44,020 nucleotides of DNA from a bacterium (GCA_029990205.1 JAPEKQ010000004.1:102911-146930); one strand, 5' to 3'. Counted from the first letter of the stretch, positions 31,951 through 41,049 are shown. The notes: generated by a model from the sequence alone, not told the origin. Made by a program: numbers and translations.

Positions 31951-33260
31951 CAGTACCTCCTCAGCCACTCGGCGCCGTAGTCGCGTTCGAGCCGGAGCAT
32001 CTCGAAGATGGTCGCGACAAACTGACGTTCGTCGCCCGCCTGCTTCGGATTGATGTACTTCCAGACGATGGTCTTGTCCTGGGTGACCTCGAACGCCTTG
32101 CCGCGGTCGGACTCGGTGATGAGGACATTGCCGTTGGGAAGCACGTCGGCCGAGCCGCACTCGTTCGAGAAGAAGTCGCCCGGTTCCGCGCCCGAGTAGA
32201 TCCAGAGCGTCTTGTGCCCCCGCGGATCGAGCACGACGACGCGTGACGCGCCGCGGTTCCCGCGGTTGTCGAAGAGCATCAGGTTGCCGTCGGGCAGGAT
32301 GGTCGGCTGGTGCTGCGCCACCCAGTTGCCACGGCGCATCCAGACGACGTCCTCGCTCTCCATGTCGATGACCGCGATGACGCCGAGTTCACGCATCGAC
32401 ACGAGCGCGTTGCCGCGCTTGAACGTGGGGAGATCACCCTCCAGCGTGTCGTCGAGGATCTCGATGGTGTTCGTGTGGAAGATGTCACCGTGCGGCTTCA
32501 TATCATCGAGCACGATCGCGAACCGGGACTCCTCGAACGCCGTCAGCAGCGAGAAGCTGCGGAGCTCGGTCCCGTCGGCGTCGAGCACCGTGATGAAGTC
32601 CTCGAGGATCGGCTCGGTCTCGTGGATGCGCGGAACCATGTGCGCCTTGCGCGTCAGCGTGTAGATGGTGCCGTCGGGCATGACCTCGAGGTCGTGGTGC
32701 GCGCCGTTGAAGTTGGCCCACAGGAGGTTGCTGTCCCGGTCCACCTTGATAATGCCGACACCCTCGAAGATGGCGAGCACGTCTCCGTTGGGGAATGGAT
32801 AGGCGCGGCGCCAGTAGCCGATCGTCTTGTTGTGCGGCGGGAGCTTCTCGCCCGGGAACCGGTCCCAGGCGTCGATGAACGAGTACTCCCACTCGTGGAG
32901 CACCTTCCCCGCCATGTCCATCAGCGTCGCGCCGGGCGCGTGGCCGGACGTGAAGAAGTTGAGTCCCTCGTGCGTGAGCGCGCGATCGTAGACGGTGATG
33001 CCCGCGCTCAGCGGCACCGGCGTTGAGCCGGTCAGGTACCCGATTGACGCGAGCCGCTGGATCTCGCGGAACTGCTCCCGCGTGAGCGCCTCCTCTTCTT
33101 CCGCCGCCACCTCGCGCCAACCGCCCTCGTGCCAGCGGCCGACTCCCTCGGTCCAGTACGCCTCCTCCTCCGCCGTGCGTTCGGGCGCATCGTCGCCCGA
33201 GCAGCCGGCGAGTACGAGCGCCAGCATGAGCACCAGTGCAACACTCCCCCAAGCCCTCAC
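31950..33260 (-). CDS. Arylsulfotransferase-like (ASST) lipoprotein
   Basis: The protein has 436 residues, with a lipoprotein signal ending in LVLAGC. The mature part is a propeller of short Asp/Gly-rich blades typical of the arylsulfotransferase (ASST) superfamily: LHEWEYSFIDAW, FPNGDVLAIFEGVGIIKVDRDSNLLW, NGAHHDLEVMPDGTIYTLTR, FHTNTIEILDD, AQHQPTILPDGNLMLFDNRGN and CGSADVLPNGNVLITESDRG. The repeated His residues are in places expected for the active site of periplasmic ASSTs. Many relatives are only annotated by fold, so sulfate transfer between aryl compounds is possible but unproven. The stop shares one base with the start of the BNR-4-like gene. Confidence 0.82.
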   Translation of the reverse strand: MRAWGSVALVLMLALVLAGCSGDDAPERTAEEEAYWTEGVGRWHEGGWREVAAEEEEALTREQFREIQRLASIGYLTGSTPVPLSAGITVYDRALTHEGLNFFTSGHAPGATLMDMAGKVLHEWEYSFIDAWDRFPGEKLPPHNKTIGYWRRAYPFPNGDVLAIFEGVGIIKVDRDSNLLWANFNGAHHDLEVMPDGTIYTLTRKAHMVPRIHETEPILEDFITVLDADGTELRSFSLLTAFEESRFAIVLDDMKPHGDIFHTNTIEILDDTLEGDLPTFKRGNALVSMRELGVIAVIDMESEDVVWMRRGNWVAQHQPTILPDGNLMLFDNRGNRGASRVVVLDPRGHKTLWIYSGAEPGDFFSNECGSADVLPNGNVLITESDRGKAFEVTQDKTIVWKYINPKQAGDERQFVATIFEMLRLERDYGAEWLRRY

Positions 33261-33279
33261 GAGTACCTCGCTTCCCGCA

Positions 33280-34884
33280 TCAGTAGAAGAGCTTCATCCG
33301 TGGCCACGCATCCGCGAGCGGGATCTTCATGTCGCGCCAGAGGATGATAGGCTGGTTGGTCTCGTACCAGACGACGTACGGGTGCTCGACGATCCCGACG
33401 CGCTGTCCGAACTCGAACGCGTTCGCGAGCGACTGCGGCCGGACTCCGACGGAGATCATCACGTCGCCGGTGTAATCCCGCGGTCCCCAGTACCAGTACG
33501 CGTTGTGCGTTGAGATGGCCTTCGGCAGCCCGTGATCCTCACCGAAGAAGTCGATGGCGGCCGCCTGCCCGTAATTGTTCGCGTTGATCGACGCCACCGC
33601 CCGGTCCTCGTGCGGGAGCGCGTGGTACGCATCGGCCACGGTCGCGACGAGTTCCTCCCACCCGAACATGTCCTGGAACACCGCGGGCATCCTCGACTCG
33701 CCCGCGGGGAGCGCCGCCCGTCCGGGCTGGAGCCGGTCGGCGTACGCGATGAGGGCCTCGGGCTCAAGCACGGGAAGCGACAGCGGCGCGGTCACGGCGC
33801 CGCCGACGAGGAGCGCGATGACGACCACGGCGGGGACCCAGCGAAGCTTCCGCTGCTGCACCCATCGTTCGATGGCCACGGCCCCGAACGCGAGCAGCGC
33901 CGGGTAGAACGGCACGAGGTAGTAGTGCTTCGCCCGCGTGAACATGAAGTAGAGAAAGAGCAGCACGTACGCGACCCCGACGGTCCGCATCCACCGCGCG
34001 TCCTTCTCGGCGAACGCGCGCCAGAGCCCGATCAACCAGACCGGGAGGAGCAGCAGGTGAAGCCCCATCGCCTGCCCCACGAAGAACAGCCACGGCGAGA
34101 ACGTGTCCATCCGGTTGATCTCAGCGCGCCGGAGGAACTCGATGGTCGGCCAGCCTGTTCCGACCTCCCAGAGGATGTTCGGGAGGAAGATGACAAGCGC
34201 GATCGCAACGGCGATCCACGGCCACCGCTCCTTGAGACGTTCGCGCTCCGCGGTGAAGAGGAGCCCGCCGGCGAGCCCTGCTCCGAGAAACACCATCGTG
34301 TGCTTGTTGAGCAGCCCCAGTCCGAACACGACCCCGAGCCAGATCCAGTGCTTTGGCTCGCCGCGACGCATGATGACGACCAGCAGGTAGAGCGCGAGCG
34401 CCCAGAACAGCTGGTCGAACACGTTCGTCGTCAGCAGCGTCCCGAAGAACAGGTAGTTGGTCCCGATGAGCACGCCGAGCGCGGTGAGCGTCTGGGCGAA
34501 CAGCCTCCCTCCCGCCTCCTTCGCGATGCGGCCGGCGACGAACACGATCGCCGCCCCCGCGAGCGCCGGGAGGAAGCGGATGGCGGCGAGCGACGACCCG
34601 ATCGACGATGTGACGAGCTTCGCGATGAACGGTGTCAGCGGCGGGTGATCGACGAACCCCCACGCGAGGTGGTTGCCGCACGCGATGTAGTAGAGCTCGT
34701 CGCGGTGGTAGCCGTAGCCGCCGTTGGTGACGAGATGGAGGATGAGCTTCGCGAGGGCGAGATAGAGCAGGATGGCCGTGCCCGAGAGCAGCGGGTGCCG
34801 CGCGGGCGCATCCGGGGTCGGTACGGCGGCTCTCGGCCTCTCCGACCGGTCGGCATCCTTCTTCCGCTTGTCCTTCCGTGCCAT
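33280..34884 (-). CDS. GT39-family (ArnT/PMT-like) membrane glycosyltransferase
   Basis: The protein has 534 residues with about 11-12 membrane segments. The first periplasmic loop carries YGYHRDELYYIACGNHLAWGFVDHPPLTP (here about residues 52-80), the region around the catalytic acidic residue in GT-C enzymes of family 39. Conserved ALGVLIGTNYLFF and GLGLLNKHTMVFLG follow later. These enzymes move sugars from polyprenyl-phosphate carriers to lipids or proteins on the outer face of the inner membrane. A basic N-terminal cytoplasmic tail (MARKDKRKKDADRSERPR) leads the protein. It ends 19 bases before the ASST-like gene, so the three genes may be one unit. Confidence 0.9.
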   Translation of the reverse strand: MARKDKRKKDADRSERPRAAVPTPDAPARHPLLSGTAILLYLALAKLILHLVTNGGYGYHRDELYYIACGNHLAWGFVDHPPLTPFIAKLVTSSIGSSLAAIRFLPALAGAAIVFVAGRIAKEAGGRLFAQTLTALGVLIGTNYLFFGTLLTTNVFDQLFWALALYLLVVIMRRGEPKHWIWLGVVFGLGLLNKHTMVFLGAGLAGGLLFTAERERLKERWPWIAVAIALVIFLPNILWEVGTGWPTIEFLRRAEINRMDTFSPWLFFVGQAMGLHLLLLPVWLIGLWRAFAEKDARWMRTVGVAYVLLFLYFMFTRAKHYYLVPFYPALLAFGAVAIERWVQQRKLRWVPAVVVIALLVGGAVTAPLSLPVLEPEALIAYADRLQPGRAALPAGESRMPAVFQDMFGWEELVATVADAYHALPHEDRAVASINANNYGQAAAIDFFGEDHGLPKAISTHNAYWYWGPRDYTGDVMISVGVRPQSLANAFEFGQRVGIVEHPYVVWYETNQPIILWRDMKIPLADAWPRMKLFY

Positions 34885-34958
34885 CCAGAGTTCCCCGCAA
34901 GGTGCAGTGGTGCGCGCCTCAAGACCTTACCATGAGGCGACCGGCCCCGCAACGCGCG

Positions 34959-34986
34959 ACGCCCCGGGAGGGGGCCCCCGGGGCGT
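34959..34986. other. GC-rich hairpin between divergent genes
   Basis: ACGCCCCGGG (34959-34968) pairs with CCCGGGGCGT (34977-34986), 10 bp around an eight-base loop. It looks like a terminator, but the flanking genes diverge and nothing ends here. A second hairpin (35049-35057 with 35062-35070) lies just before the sulfatase-like gene. Confidence 0.55.
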
Positions 34987-35118
34987 TGCTGCTGCATCTC
35001 GGATGAGCTGGATCACCACTGATTGAGAGAATGCAGCTTGAAACCTTCTATCCCGCCACCCGGCGGGGTATCATCGGATGCACGTGACACGGTAGCGATT
35101 CATCGAACGGAGTGCGTC

Positions 35119-36414
35119 ATGCGCATGCGTCTGATCATCCTGGCTGTCGTCGTTCTGCTGACCGCCGGCGTCTTCCTCTGGCTGGGTCCGATGGGCTCCT
35201 CCCAGCCGAACATCCTGCTCATATGCGTAGACACGCTTCGGCACGATCACGTTGGGTTCGGCGGGAGTGAACGACCCGTCTCCCCTCACATCGACGCGCT
35301 GGCGGAGCGCGGCCTCGTCTTCCCGGTGGCCTACAGTCAGTCCGGCTGGACGATGCCCTCGATGGCGACGATGCTCACGGGCCGTTACCCCAGCGACACC
35401 GGCGCCACCGACTTCCACCGCTCGATGGACCGGACGCTTCCGACCCTGGCCTCCATCCTCCGTGCCGCGGGCTACGACACGCGCGCGTTCGTCAGCCACA
35501 TGCTCCTGACGCCGACCTACGGGTTCAACAAGGGCTTCCGGAAGTTCGACTACTCCGTGCTCCAGGTCGGTCACCCTCACGACGTCTCGACGGCGGACCA
35601 GTTGACGCATCTCGCCATCGCGGACTTGGACGAACTCGAGCCGCCGTTCTTCATGTGGGTCCACTACTTCGATCCACATTTCGAGTACCTGCCGCATGAC
35701 GAGTGGAACAGCTTTGGCGATGAAGACATTGAACGCTACGACCAGGAGATCGCCTACACCGATCGCGAGGTCGGACGGCTCCTCATCGCGCTCGACCAGC
35801 GCGGCCTGCTTGACGACACGATCGTCATCTTCACGTCGGATCACGGAGAGGAGTTCGGGGAGCACGGCGGCGCGTTCCACTACACCTCGTACGAGGAGGT
35901 CGTCCGCGTCCCGCTCGCCATCGCCGGCCCCGGCATCGAGCCGGGCACGAGCGATGTGCGCGCGCAGCAGGTCGACTTCCTCCCGACGGTGCTCTCGATG
36001 GTGGGGGTGAACGATGTTCCGGAGGGACTGCCGGGCGTCGACCTTCTCAACCCGCCCGCGGACGAGCGCGCCGTGTTCATAGAGCGCGACCGACCGCCGG
36101 GGTTCCGGCAGCGGACGATCATCGACGGCGACCTCAAGCTCATCGCCATCGCGCCCGCCGACACGAACCTCATCCCCTGGGCGAGTCGCGGGACGTTCTC
36201 CTCGTTCGACAACGTCAGAACGGGGACCTTCATGTACGACCTCTCGTATGATCCCGAGGAGACGGACAACATCTACATCGAGGGCGCACCGCACACGCAG
36301 CGCATGCTCGCGAAGCTCTCAGCGTTCATGGAGGGGCGTGGTGCGGACAGCGACGCCGTCGAGATGGACGATGCGACGCGGGAGAAGCTCGAGGCGCTGG
36401 GGTACGTGCAGTAG
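35119..36414 (+). CDS. Sulfatase-fold hydrolase lacking the formylglycine cysteine
   Basis: The start is ATG 35119-35121 (MRMRLIILAVVVLL), preceded by CGGAG. The 431-residue protein has one N-terminal hydrophobic anchor. NILLICVDTLRHDHVG gives the first metal-binding Asp residues, TSDHGEEFGEHGG the second metal site, and WVHYFDPHFEYLP a further conserved stretch. The usual C/S-x-P-S-R sulfatase motif is replaced by T78-M-P-S-M82 (in SGWTMPSMATMLTGRYP). A Thr nucleophile is used by LtaS-type phosphoglycerol transferases and some phosphoesterases of the alkaline-phosphatase superfamily. So hydrolysis of a phosphate or sulfate ester without formylglycine maturation is plausible. The protein ends in EKLEALGYVQ, common in this subgroup. 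Confidence 0.9.
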   Translation: MRMRLIILAVVVLLTAGVFLWLGPMGSSQPNILLICVDTLRHDHVGFGGSERPVSPHIDALAERGLVFPVAYSQSGWTMPSMATMLTGRYPSDTGATDFHRSMDRTLPTLASILRAAGYDTRAFVSHMLLTPTYGFNKGFRKFDYSVLQVGHPHDVSTADQLTHLAIADLDELEPPFFMWVHYFDPHFEYLPHDEWNSFGDEDIERYDQEIAYTDREVGRLLIALDQRGLLDDTIVIFTSDHGEEFGEHGGAFHYTSYEEVVRVPLAIAGPGIEPGTSDVRAQQVDFLPTVLSMVGVNDVPEGLPGVDLLNPPADERAVFIERDRPPGFRQRTIIDGDLKLIAIAPADTNLIPWASRGTFSSFDNVRTGTFMYDLSYDPEETDNIYIEGAPHTQRMLAKLSAFMEGRGADSDAVEMDDATREKLEALGYVQ

Positions 36415-36419
36415 ACGAC

Positions 36420-36451
36420 ACGGCGCCCCGCGCTGCTGCGCGAGGCGCCGT
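36420..36451. terminator. Bidirectional terminator after the sulfatase-like gene
   Basis: ACGGCGCC (36420-36427) pairs with GGCGCCGT (36444-36451), and GCGC pairs again inside. It separates the convergent sulfatase-like and FG-GAP genes. Confidence 0.75.
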
Positions 36452-36475
36452 ATCACATCAGCTCCACTCCACCTA

Positions 36476-37882
36476 TCACTTCAGGAACAGCATCTTCGAA
36501 TCGCTTGCGAAGTCGTCCGATTCCATCCTGCAGAAGTAGACGCCGCTGGCGACATCTGCGCCTGTAGCATCCGCCCCATCCCACCTCGCCAGATGAACGC
36601 CGGCAGGCAGACTCCGGTTCACGAGCCGCCGAACAACCCGCCCGCGTAAGTCGTAGATCGTGATCCGAACGTGTGCGTCCTGAGGCAACCCGAACTCCAC
36701 GTTCGTCGTGCCCGCGAACGGGTTCGGCATCGGCCGTTCCAAGTAGAACACGGTCGGAATGCCATCGACGGCAGGACGACCTGAAGGTGGTGGCAGTTCC
36801 TCCTTGGGCTTCTTCGGTGGTGGGCTCGATGATGGCAGCGACTCGAAGAAGTCGCCCATGGCCATCGTTGTCGTCCGGCGAGAGGCCATCTGTGGGCTGA
36901 GCGCGATCTCATGACCCAAGCTGCCAAGATGCGGATCGTCGGTGAACAGGATTCTGTTGTCTGTACCATCGTTGGAGGACATGGCGATGAAGACCTCGTC
37001 TCTCCACTCGTGGTCTATCTCCCCACGTGCCATCGCAGTCACATAGAGCTCGTTCGCGCTTCCGTTGTAGACGCGCTCACCGTTTGGAACAATGTCGACA
37101 CAGTCGGGGTTCTGATCCGTGCAGCCCAGCCACCCGTCGCGCAGGTAGCCGTACCACAGATCGGTGGAGTAGCTCATTCTGTCGATGACCTGGAATGTGT
37201 TCTCCACTCCCATCGAGCAGGCGATGAGCACATCGTCCGCCAGATCGCCGTCGAAGTCTGCCATAGTCATGGCCGTCACGTGAAAGGTACCGTCATGCTG
37301 ATAGACGGGAATCGCCGGGTACAAGTCGATGGAATTGTCGCCGAGGAGCCAGGTGTCGCCATCAGGAGCCAATACGTCGAAGACAACAGCGTCAACGAAG
37401 CAGATGTAGTTGACCGTCTCGGCGCATGCCGTCATCGCGATCAGGAGTTCGTCGGCGCCGTTTCCATCGAGATCCCCCGCAGCGATGGCAGGCGAGTAGC
37501 CGCCACCATCGCACTCATCGCCAACATAGAGCGTGTCGACGTAGTCGGGGGTCGTGATGTCCCCCGTGGCCCTCCATGCGGGATGGTAGTCATGGATCGC
37601 GACTGAACTGCGCTCGGTGTCGCCTTCCGGCCACATCTGAGCCACGATGAGTTCATCATCGCCATTGCCGTCAAGATCGCCGGCGGCCATGGCCGTGACT
37701 GTGCTGCTCGCGGAGTGAAGGAGACGCGTTCGAGTCGCCCCCAAGCCGCCATCCGTGTCCTCCCAAAGGTACAGTGTCCTCTCATCCGCTGGGTCCGGCG
37801 GGTCGTACGCCGCGACGAGTTCATCGTCTCCATCTCCATCGAAGTCCCCAGTGCACGATGCTGAAACGCGACCGATAGAAGC
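36476..37882 (-). pseudogene. C-terminal part of a frameshifted lipoprotein: FG-GAP repeats and FlgD-like tail
   Basis: This frame is the continuation of the 37821-39317 gene after a one-base shift. It carries repeats of the form V-x-A-x-x-x-G-D-x-D-G-x-G-x-D-E-L (CTGDFDGDGDDEL, MAAGDLDGNGDDEL, IAAGDLDGNGADEL, MADFDGDLADDVL), the Ca-binding FG-GAP/VCBS pattern of integrin-like propellers. A Pro/Lys-rich linker (SPPPKKPKEELPPP) follows, then a FlgD-like Ig domain (MPNPFAGTTNVEFGLP, YDLRGRVVRRL, WDGADATGADVASGVYF) ending in SKMLFLK. The nearest in-frame ATG (37742-37744) has no good ribosome site and would cut the first repeat, so an independent start is unlikely. The whole restored protein would have about 945 residues. 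Confidence 0.75.
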
Positions 37883-39317
37883 CCCCCCAGCTCAGCAAGG
37901 TCGAAGTGCCAAGATCAACGGTGCTCGACCCATCGTACGCGTCGAGGCCGAACTGGGTCATCACGTTCTGGTTCACATCGGGCGTGGACCCACCGACTAT
38001 CAGCATGTCACGATGCTCGATCTCTGTCTCCGCGGCCTCAGCCCAGGACTCAGCTGCACTCAGATGAAGCCAGTACTCCTCCGCCGTACCCAAGCATCTG
38101 CAGTTCTCGTAGTTGACGCAATCGTGTATCCAACCGTAGAACCAGAGCCCTTCAGCACCCAAGTCACGCACATGTCGAATCGCGCTGTGCATGTCTGCGT
38201 GCCCTGGGTAACTCGGTGGGTTCCCGAACAGGTCGCCCTCATCTGAGTACTTGTCGAACCGGTAGCCTCTCAGCGCGATGACCCCTGCGTGAACCCCCCA
38301 TTCGCCCTCCCCCCACGGCCTGCTACTACCGTGATGCGTGACATCGTGCCTGGCAGGCCCCATGATCCTGCCCCAGAACTCGAGTTCATCACGATAGCTA
38401 TTGAGGATGATCACATCTGCTTCCCACATCGTGTAGAACCACTTGTGCTCATATGCACCCGTGGAAGACGGGTAGCGCGTCGTCGTCACACCATCGTCGT
38501 ATACGATCGCGTTCGGGTCCGTCACGGTTGCCACCACACCATCTGGAATGTCGGGTGTCTCCTCCGTGCAGAACAGGGTGCCGTCGCTGTTGACCCAGCG
38601 GTGCTTAGTACATGATGCGGCGGAGTCCCCCATCTGCCAGAACTTCTCGGCGAGGTGTGCCACATACATCTTGTGGCCATTGGCGCCGGTGACAGCCATC
38701 TCAGTTTCCCTGACAAGATCGACGAGACGGTAGTAGTCTGCAATGTCAACACCGTGCCACTCCGGTTCGTCAGCCATATACCATCCCGCAATCGTACCGG
38801 CCCGTGATGAGTCCCCCTGCTCCCACTCGCAGAGCGCTGTGATGTACGTGACGAGCGACTCCCGCTCTGCCTCACTGAACTCGTGGTTGACCCACTGCTT
38901 GCTGGTGTCCCTGGTGCTCTCAACGAACAGGTCGTAGAGCCCACCGATGACCACCGAGAGCTTCGCCTGGGGATTCGCTAGGTTGTACGCGTGGACGGGT
39001 TCAAGCACTCGATCGATTGCCTGTCCAGCTAGGTCGTCAGTCGGATTGGGCGCGTGGTAGAAGTGTAGGGTATTGCACGCTTCGAAACCTCCATCGTGCC
39101 CCCTCCATATCTCCGTCAGGCGGCCATCATCCAGCGTCGTCTCAGTCATTGCGTGGATGTGGTCAGTCGCGTACATCGAAATCGTGACCCTCTCGCCCAT
39201 ACCATCATGTGTGACTGTGTGCCATATCTCAGAACGAGAGGAGCCACAGCACGATACGCACACCACAACTGCCAGTGCAGCCACTACCATACTGTGAAGA
39301 TTCGCGCGGTCTCTCAC
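37821..39317 (-). CDS. Lipoprotein with glycosidase-like barrel, truncated by a frameshift
   Basis: I place the start at GTG 39315-39317, just after GGAGAGGAGGGAG; an ATG at 39288-39290 is weaker. The signal ends in CVSCCGS, a lipobox-like site. The next 400 residues contain WRGHDGGFEACNTLHFYHAP, LSVVIGGLYDLF, the phrase GTIAGWYMADEPEWHGVDIADYYRLVD, YVAHLAEKFW, MWEADVIILNSYRDEL and LGAEGLWFYGWIHDCVNY. The A-D-E-P-E phrase at a strand end resembles TIM-barrel glycosidase-like families (DUF4434-type); this is inference. The frame runs into WGLRWRWRR and stops, while the FG-GAP sequence continues in another frame. The likely slip point is a run of seven C bases (plus strand, 37882-37888). Confidence 0.7.
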   Translation of the reverse strand: MRDRANLHSMVVAALAVVVCVSCCGSSRSEIWHTVTHDGMGERVTISMYATDHIHAMTETTLDDGRLTEIWRGHDGGFEACNTLHFYHAPNPTDDLAGQAIDRVLEPVHAYNLANPQAKLSVVIGGLYDLFVESTRDTSKQWVNHEFSEAERESLVTYITALCEWEQGDSSRAGTIAGWYMADEPEWHGVDIADYYRLVDLVRETEMAVTGANGHKMYVAHLAEKFWQMGDSAASCTKHRWVNSDGTLFCTEETPDIPDGVVATVTDPNAIVYDDGVTTTRYPSSTGAYEHKWFYTMWEADVIILNSYRDELEFWGRIMGPARHDVTHHGSSRPWGEGEWGVHAGVIALRGYRFDKYSDEGDLFGNPPSYPGHADMHSAIRHVRDLGAEGLWFYGWIHDCVNYENCRCLGTAEEYWLHLSAAESWAEAAETEIEHRDMLIVGGSTPDVNQNVMTQFGLDAYDGSSTVDLGTSTLLSWGGFYRSRFSIVHWGLRWRWRR

Positions 39318-39393
39318 GACTCCCTCCTCTCCATCCACGTCGCCTTGAAGCGCCTTTCGAGCGCTCCGCAGCTCCTGCAGAAGCTCTGGCAGA

Positions 39394-41049
39394 CTATCTC
39401 GTCCAACCATTGCTCACTCGGCCACCGTCCTCAGCGGGCGCAAGCTCCACCAGGCATCCCCCCATTGCTGAGTCTCCCGTTGAGAACCGGCCGGCGAGGA
39501 ACTCGCCCAACTCCGCGCGTGAGACCCCCCGTCCCGTCGCGAGCCCTTCCCACGCACCCAGGGACGCGGGTGTCAGCGATCCCTCACCGACGAACGCATA
39601 CATACGTCGCGCGCCCCGCATGGCGTTCCCAGTGAACGCGGCGAGATCCTCAAGGAACAACTCATCACGCCCCTCGAAACGCTCGTCCGCAGCGAGGTGC
39701 ACGACGTCCACGTCGGTTCTCGCTCCGCGAAGCAGTCCAAAGGGAAGATGAACCATCGGTCCGGGAATGAGGATGACGGCTCCGCCCGGAAGGGTCGCGC
39801 TCAGTTCCTGCGCCGACTGCCAGCGTTCGGATCCAAGGGGCGCCAGCGGACACGGCGGGCCGAACGACCTGTTCGTCATGAACATGAACAGCAGCAGGAG
39901 CACCGTAATCCCGCCGAACACGTACCGGCGGTACGGCACGCTCAAGAGATCACCAACAGTTGCCCCGATGGCGATCAGCATTACCGAGTAGAACGGAATC
40001 CAGAACTGCGGGTCGCTGCCAAGCCAGTAGACACAGAACACGGCCACGGGAAGTCCCGACAGCAGGACGAACCAGCCGAGCGTTCGCCTGCGCATGCGCC
40101 ACCAAGCCACAACGACAGCGAGGAGAAGCATCAGCGCTCCTCCAGTGTTCCTGGCCAGGCTCCACCACTCGGACAACCCCATGTCGACCGAGTGTCCGGC
40201 GAGCTTCATCTTGATGGCGCTCTCTCCAAGAGCGAATGGAAACAGAAGCCGGCCCACGCCGCTCAGGGCGCGTGGCAGGCTCATCAGATTGAACGAGGAG
40301 CCAAGCATCTCAGCATTGGGGTGATGTGTGAGCACGGCGATGACGGAAGGAAGGTCCGTGGCGCCGCTCGATGCGACAGCCAGGCCGAACGGCACCCCGA
40401 CGAGGACAGCAAGCGCCGCCGTGCCTGGGATGAGCACTCCTCGCCGCCACGCCAGGTAGAGGTAACCCGGCACGAGCAGCACGGTGTAGAGCGACAGCGA
40501 GATCGCGGCTGCGATGAGGACTGCCGCAAAGACTCCCGCCCAGCATCTGGCGCGCTCGGACTCATCCACATCTCCGATGGGCGGCGTCGCACCATCCCTT
40601 GCCCGAATCAACAGGAACAGCGCACCGAGAAGAAACGGCACCGGCGTGACCCCCGTCTCCGCTGTCTTGGAATGAAGCCACGGGGCGAACGACACGGCCC
40701 ACACGAGCGCCGTGAAGATGGCGACGGCGTGTGGCGCACGCAGCCGCAGCAGAATGAGCAGGATCAGCGCCGCAGCGGCGGCACCGAGGAGCGCATTGGT
40801 CGTCTGGAGCACCACGAACGGACGCTCCGCGCCCGCAGCACGCGCGACTCGCCAAGTCACACTGAACAGCGTCGTCTGTGCGAGGTGCGATGGTCTGAGT
40901 TCCTCATGGTCGGCGAGCACCCGCCGCTGCTCGTTGAGCGGATCCCCTTCGGTCGCCACATAGGAGGCGCCGAGTAGGTTGACGGCGAGGACCATGACGA
41001 AGACTGTGAGTGCTGTCCCTGTGACGGTGGGTCGTGTGCGCGGTCTCAC
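39394..41049 (-). CDS. Polytopic membrane protein of GT-C-like type, function unknown
   Basis: The start is GTG 41047-41049 with AAGGAGG five bases upstream, giving 551 residues. About ten hydrophobic segments fill residues 10-390. The first periplasmic loop holds YVATEGDPLNEQRRVLADHEELRPSHLAQTTLF (cited as about 30-62). A soluble C-terminal domain of about 150 residues follows, with LPGGAVILIPGPMVHLPFGLLRG and RRMYAFVGEGSLTP. The layout fits membrane glycosyltransferases of the GT-C fold or DUF2723-like proteins, but I find no decisive motif. It lies 77 bases before the frameshifted lipoprotein gene in the same direction. Confidence 0.75.
   Translation of the reverse strand: MRPRTRPTVTGTALTVFVMVLAVNLLGASYVATEGDPLNEQRRVLADHEELRPSHLAQTTLFSVTWRVARAAGAERPFVVLQTTNALLGAAAAALILLILLRLRAPHAVAIFTALVWAVSFAPWLHSKTAETGVTPVPFLLGALFLLIRARDGATPPIGDVDESERARCWAGVFAAVLIAAAISLSLYTVLLVPGYLYLAWRRGVLIPGTAALAVLVGVPFGLAVASSGATDLPSVIAVLTHHPNAEMLGSSFNLMSLPRALSGVGRLLFPFALGESAIKMKLAGHSVDMGLSEWWSLARNTGGALMLLLAVVVAWWRMRRRTLGWFVLLSGLPVAVFCVYWLGSDPQFWIPFYSVMLIAIGATVGDLLSVPYRRYVFGGITVLLLLFMFMTNRSFGPPCPLAPLGSERWQSAQELSATLPGGAVILIPGPMVHLPFGLLRGARTDVDVVHLAADERFEGRDELFLEDLAAFTGNAMRGARRMYAFVGEGSLTPASLGAWEGLATGRGVSRAELGEFLAGRFSTGDSAMGGCLVELAPAEDGGRVSNGWTR

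Noticed and set aside
33532-34935. Plus-strand open frame of 467 residues
   Set aside because: It is a charged shadow of the GT39 transferase, whose membrane segments and motifs are convincing.
36476-37744. Independent FG-GAP gene starting at ATG 37742-37744
   Set aside because: The start has no ribosome site, no signal peptide and cuts into a repeat; the upstream sequence is in frame to the G-run, so it is the tail of the frameshifted gene.
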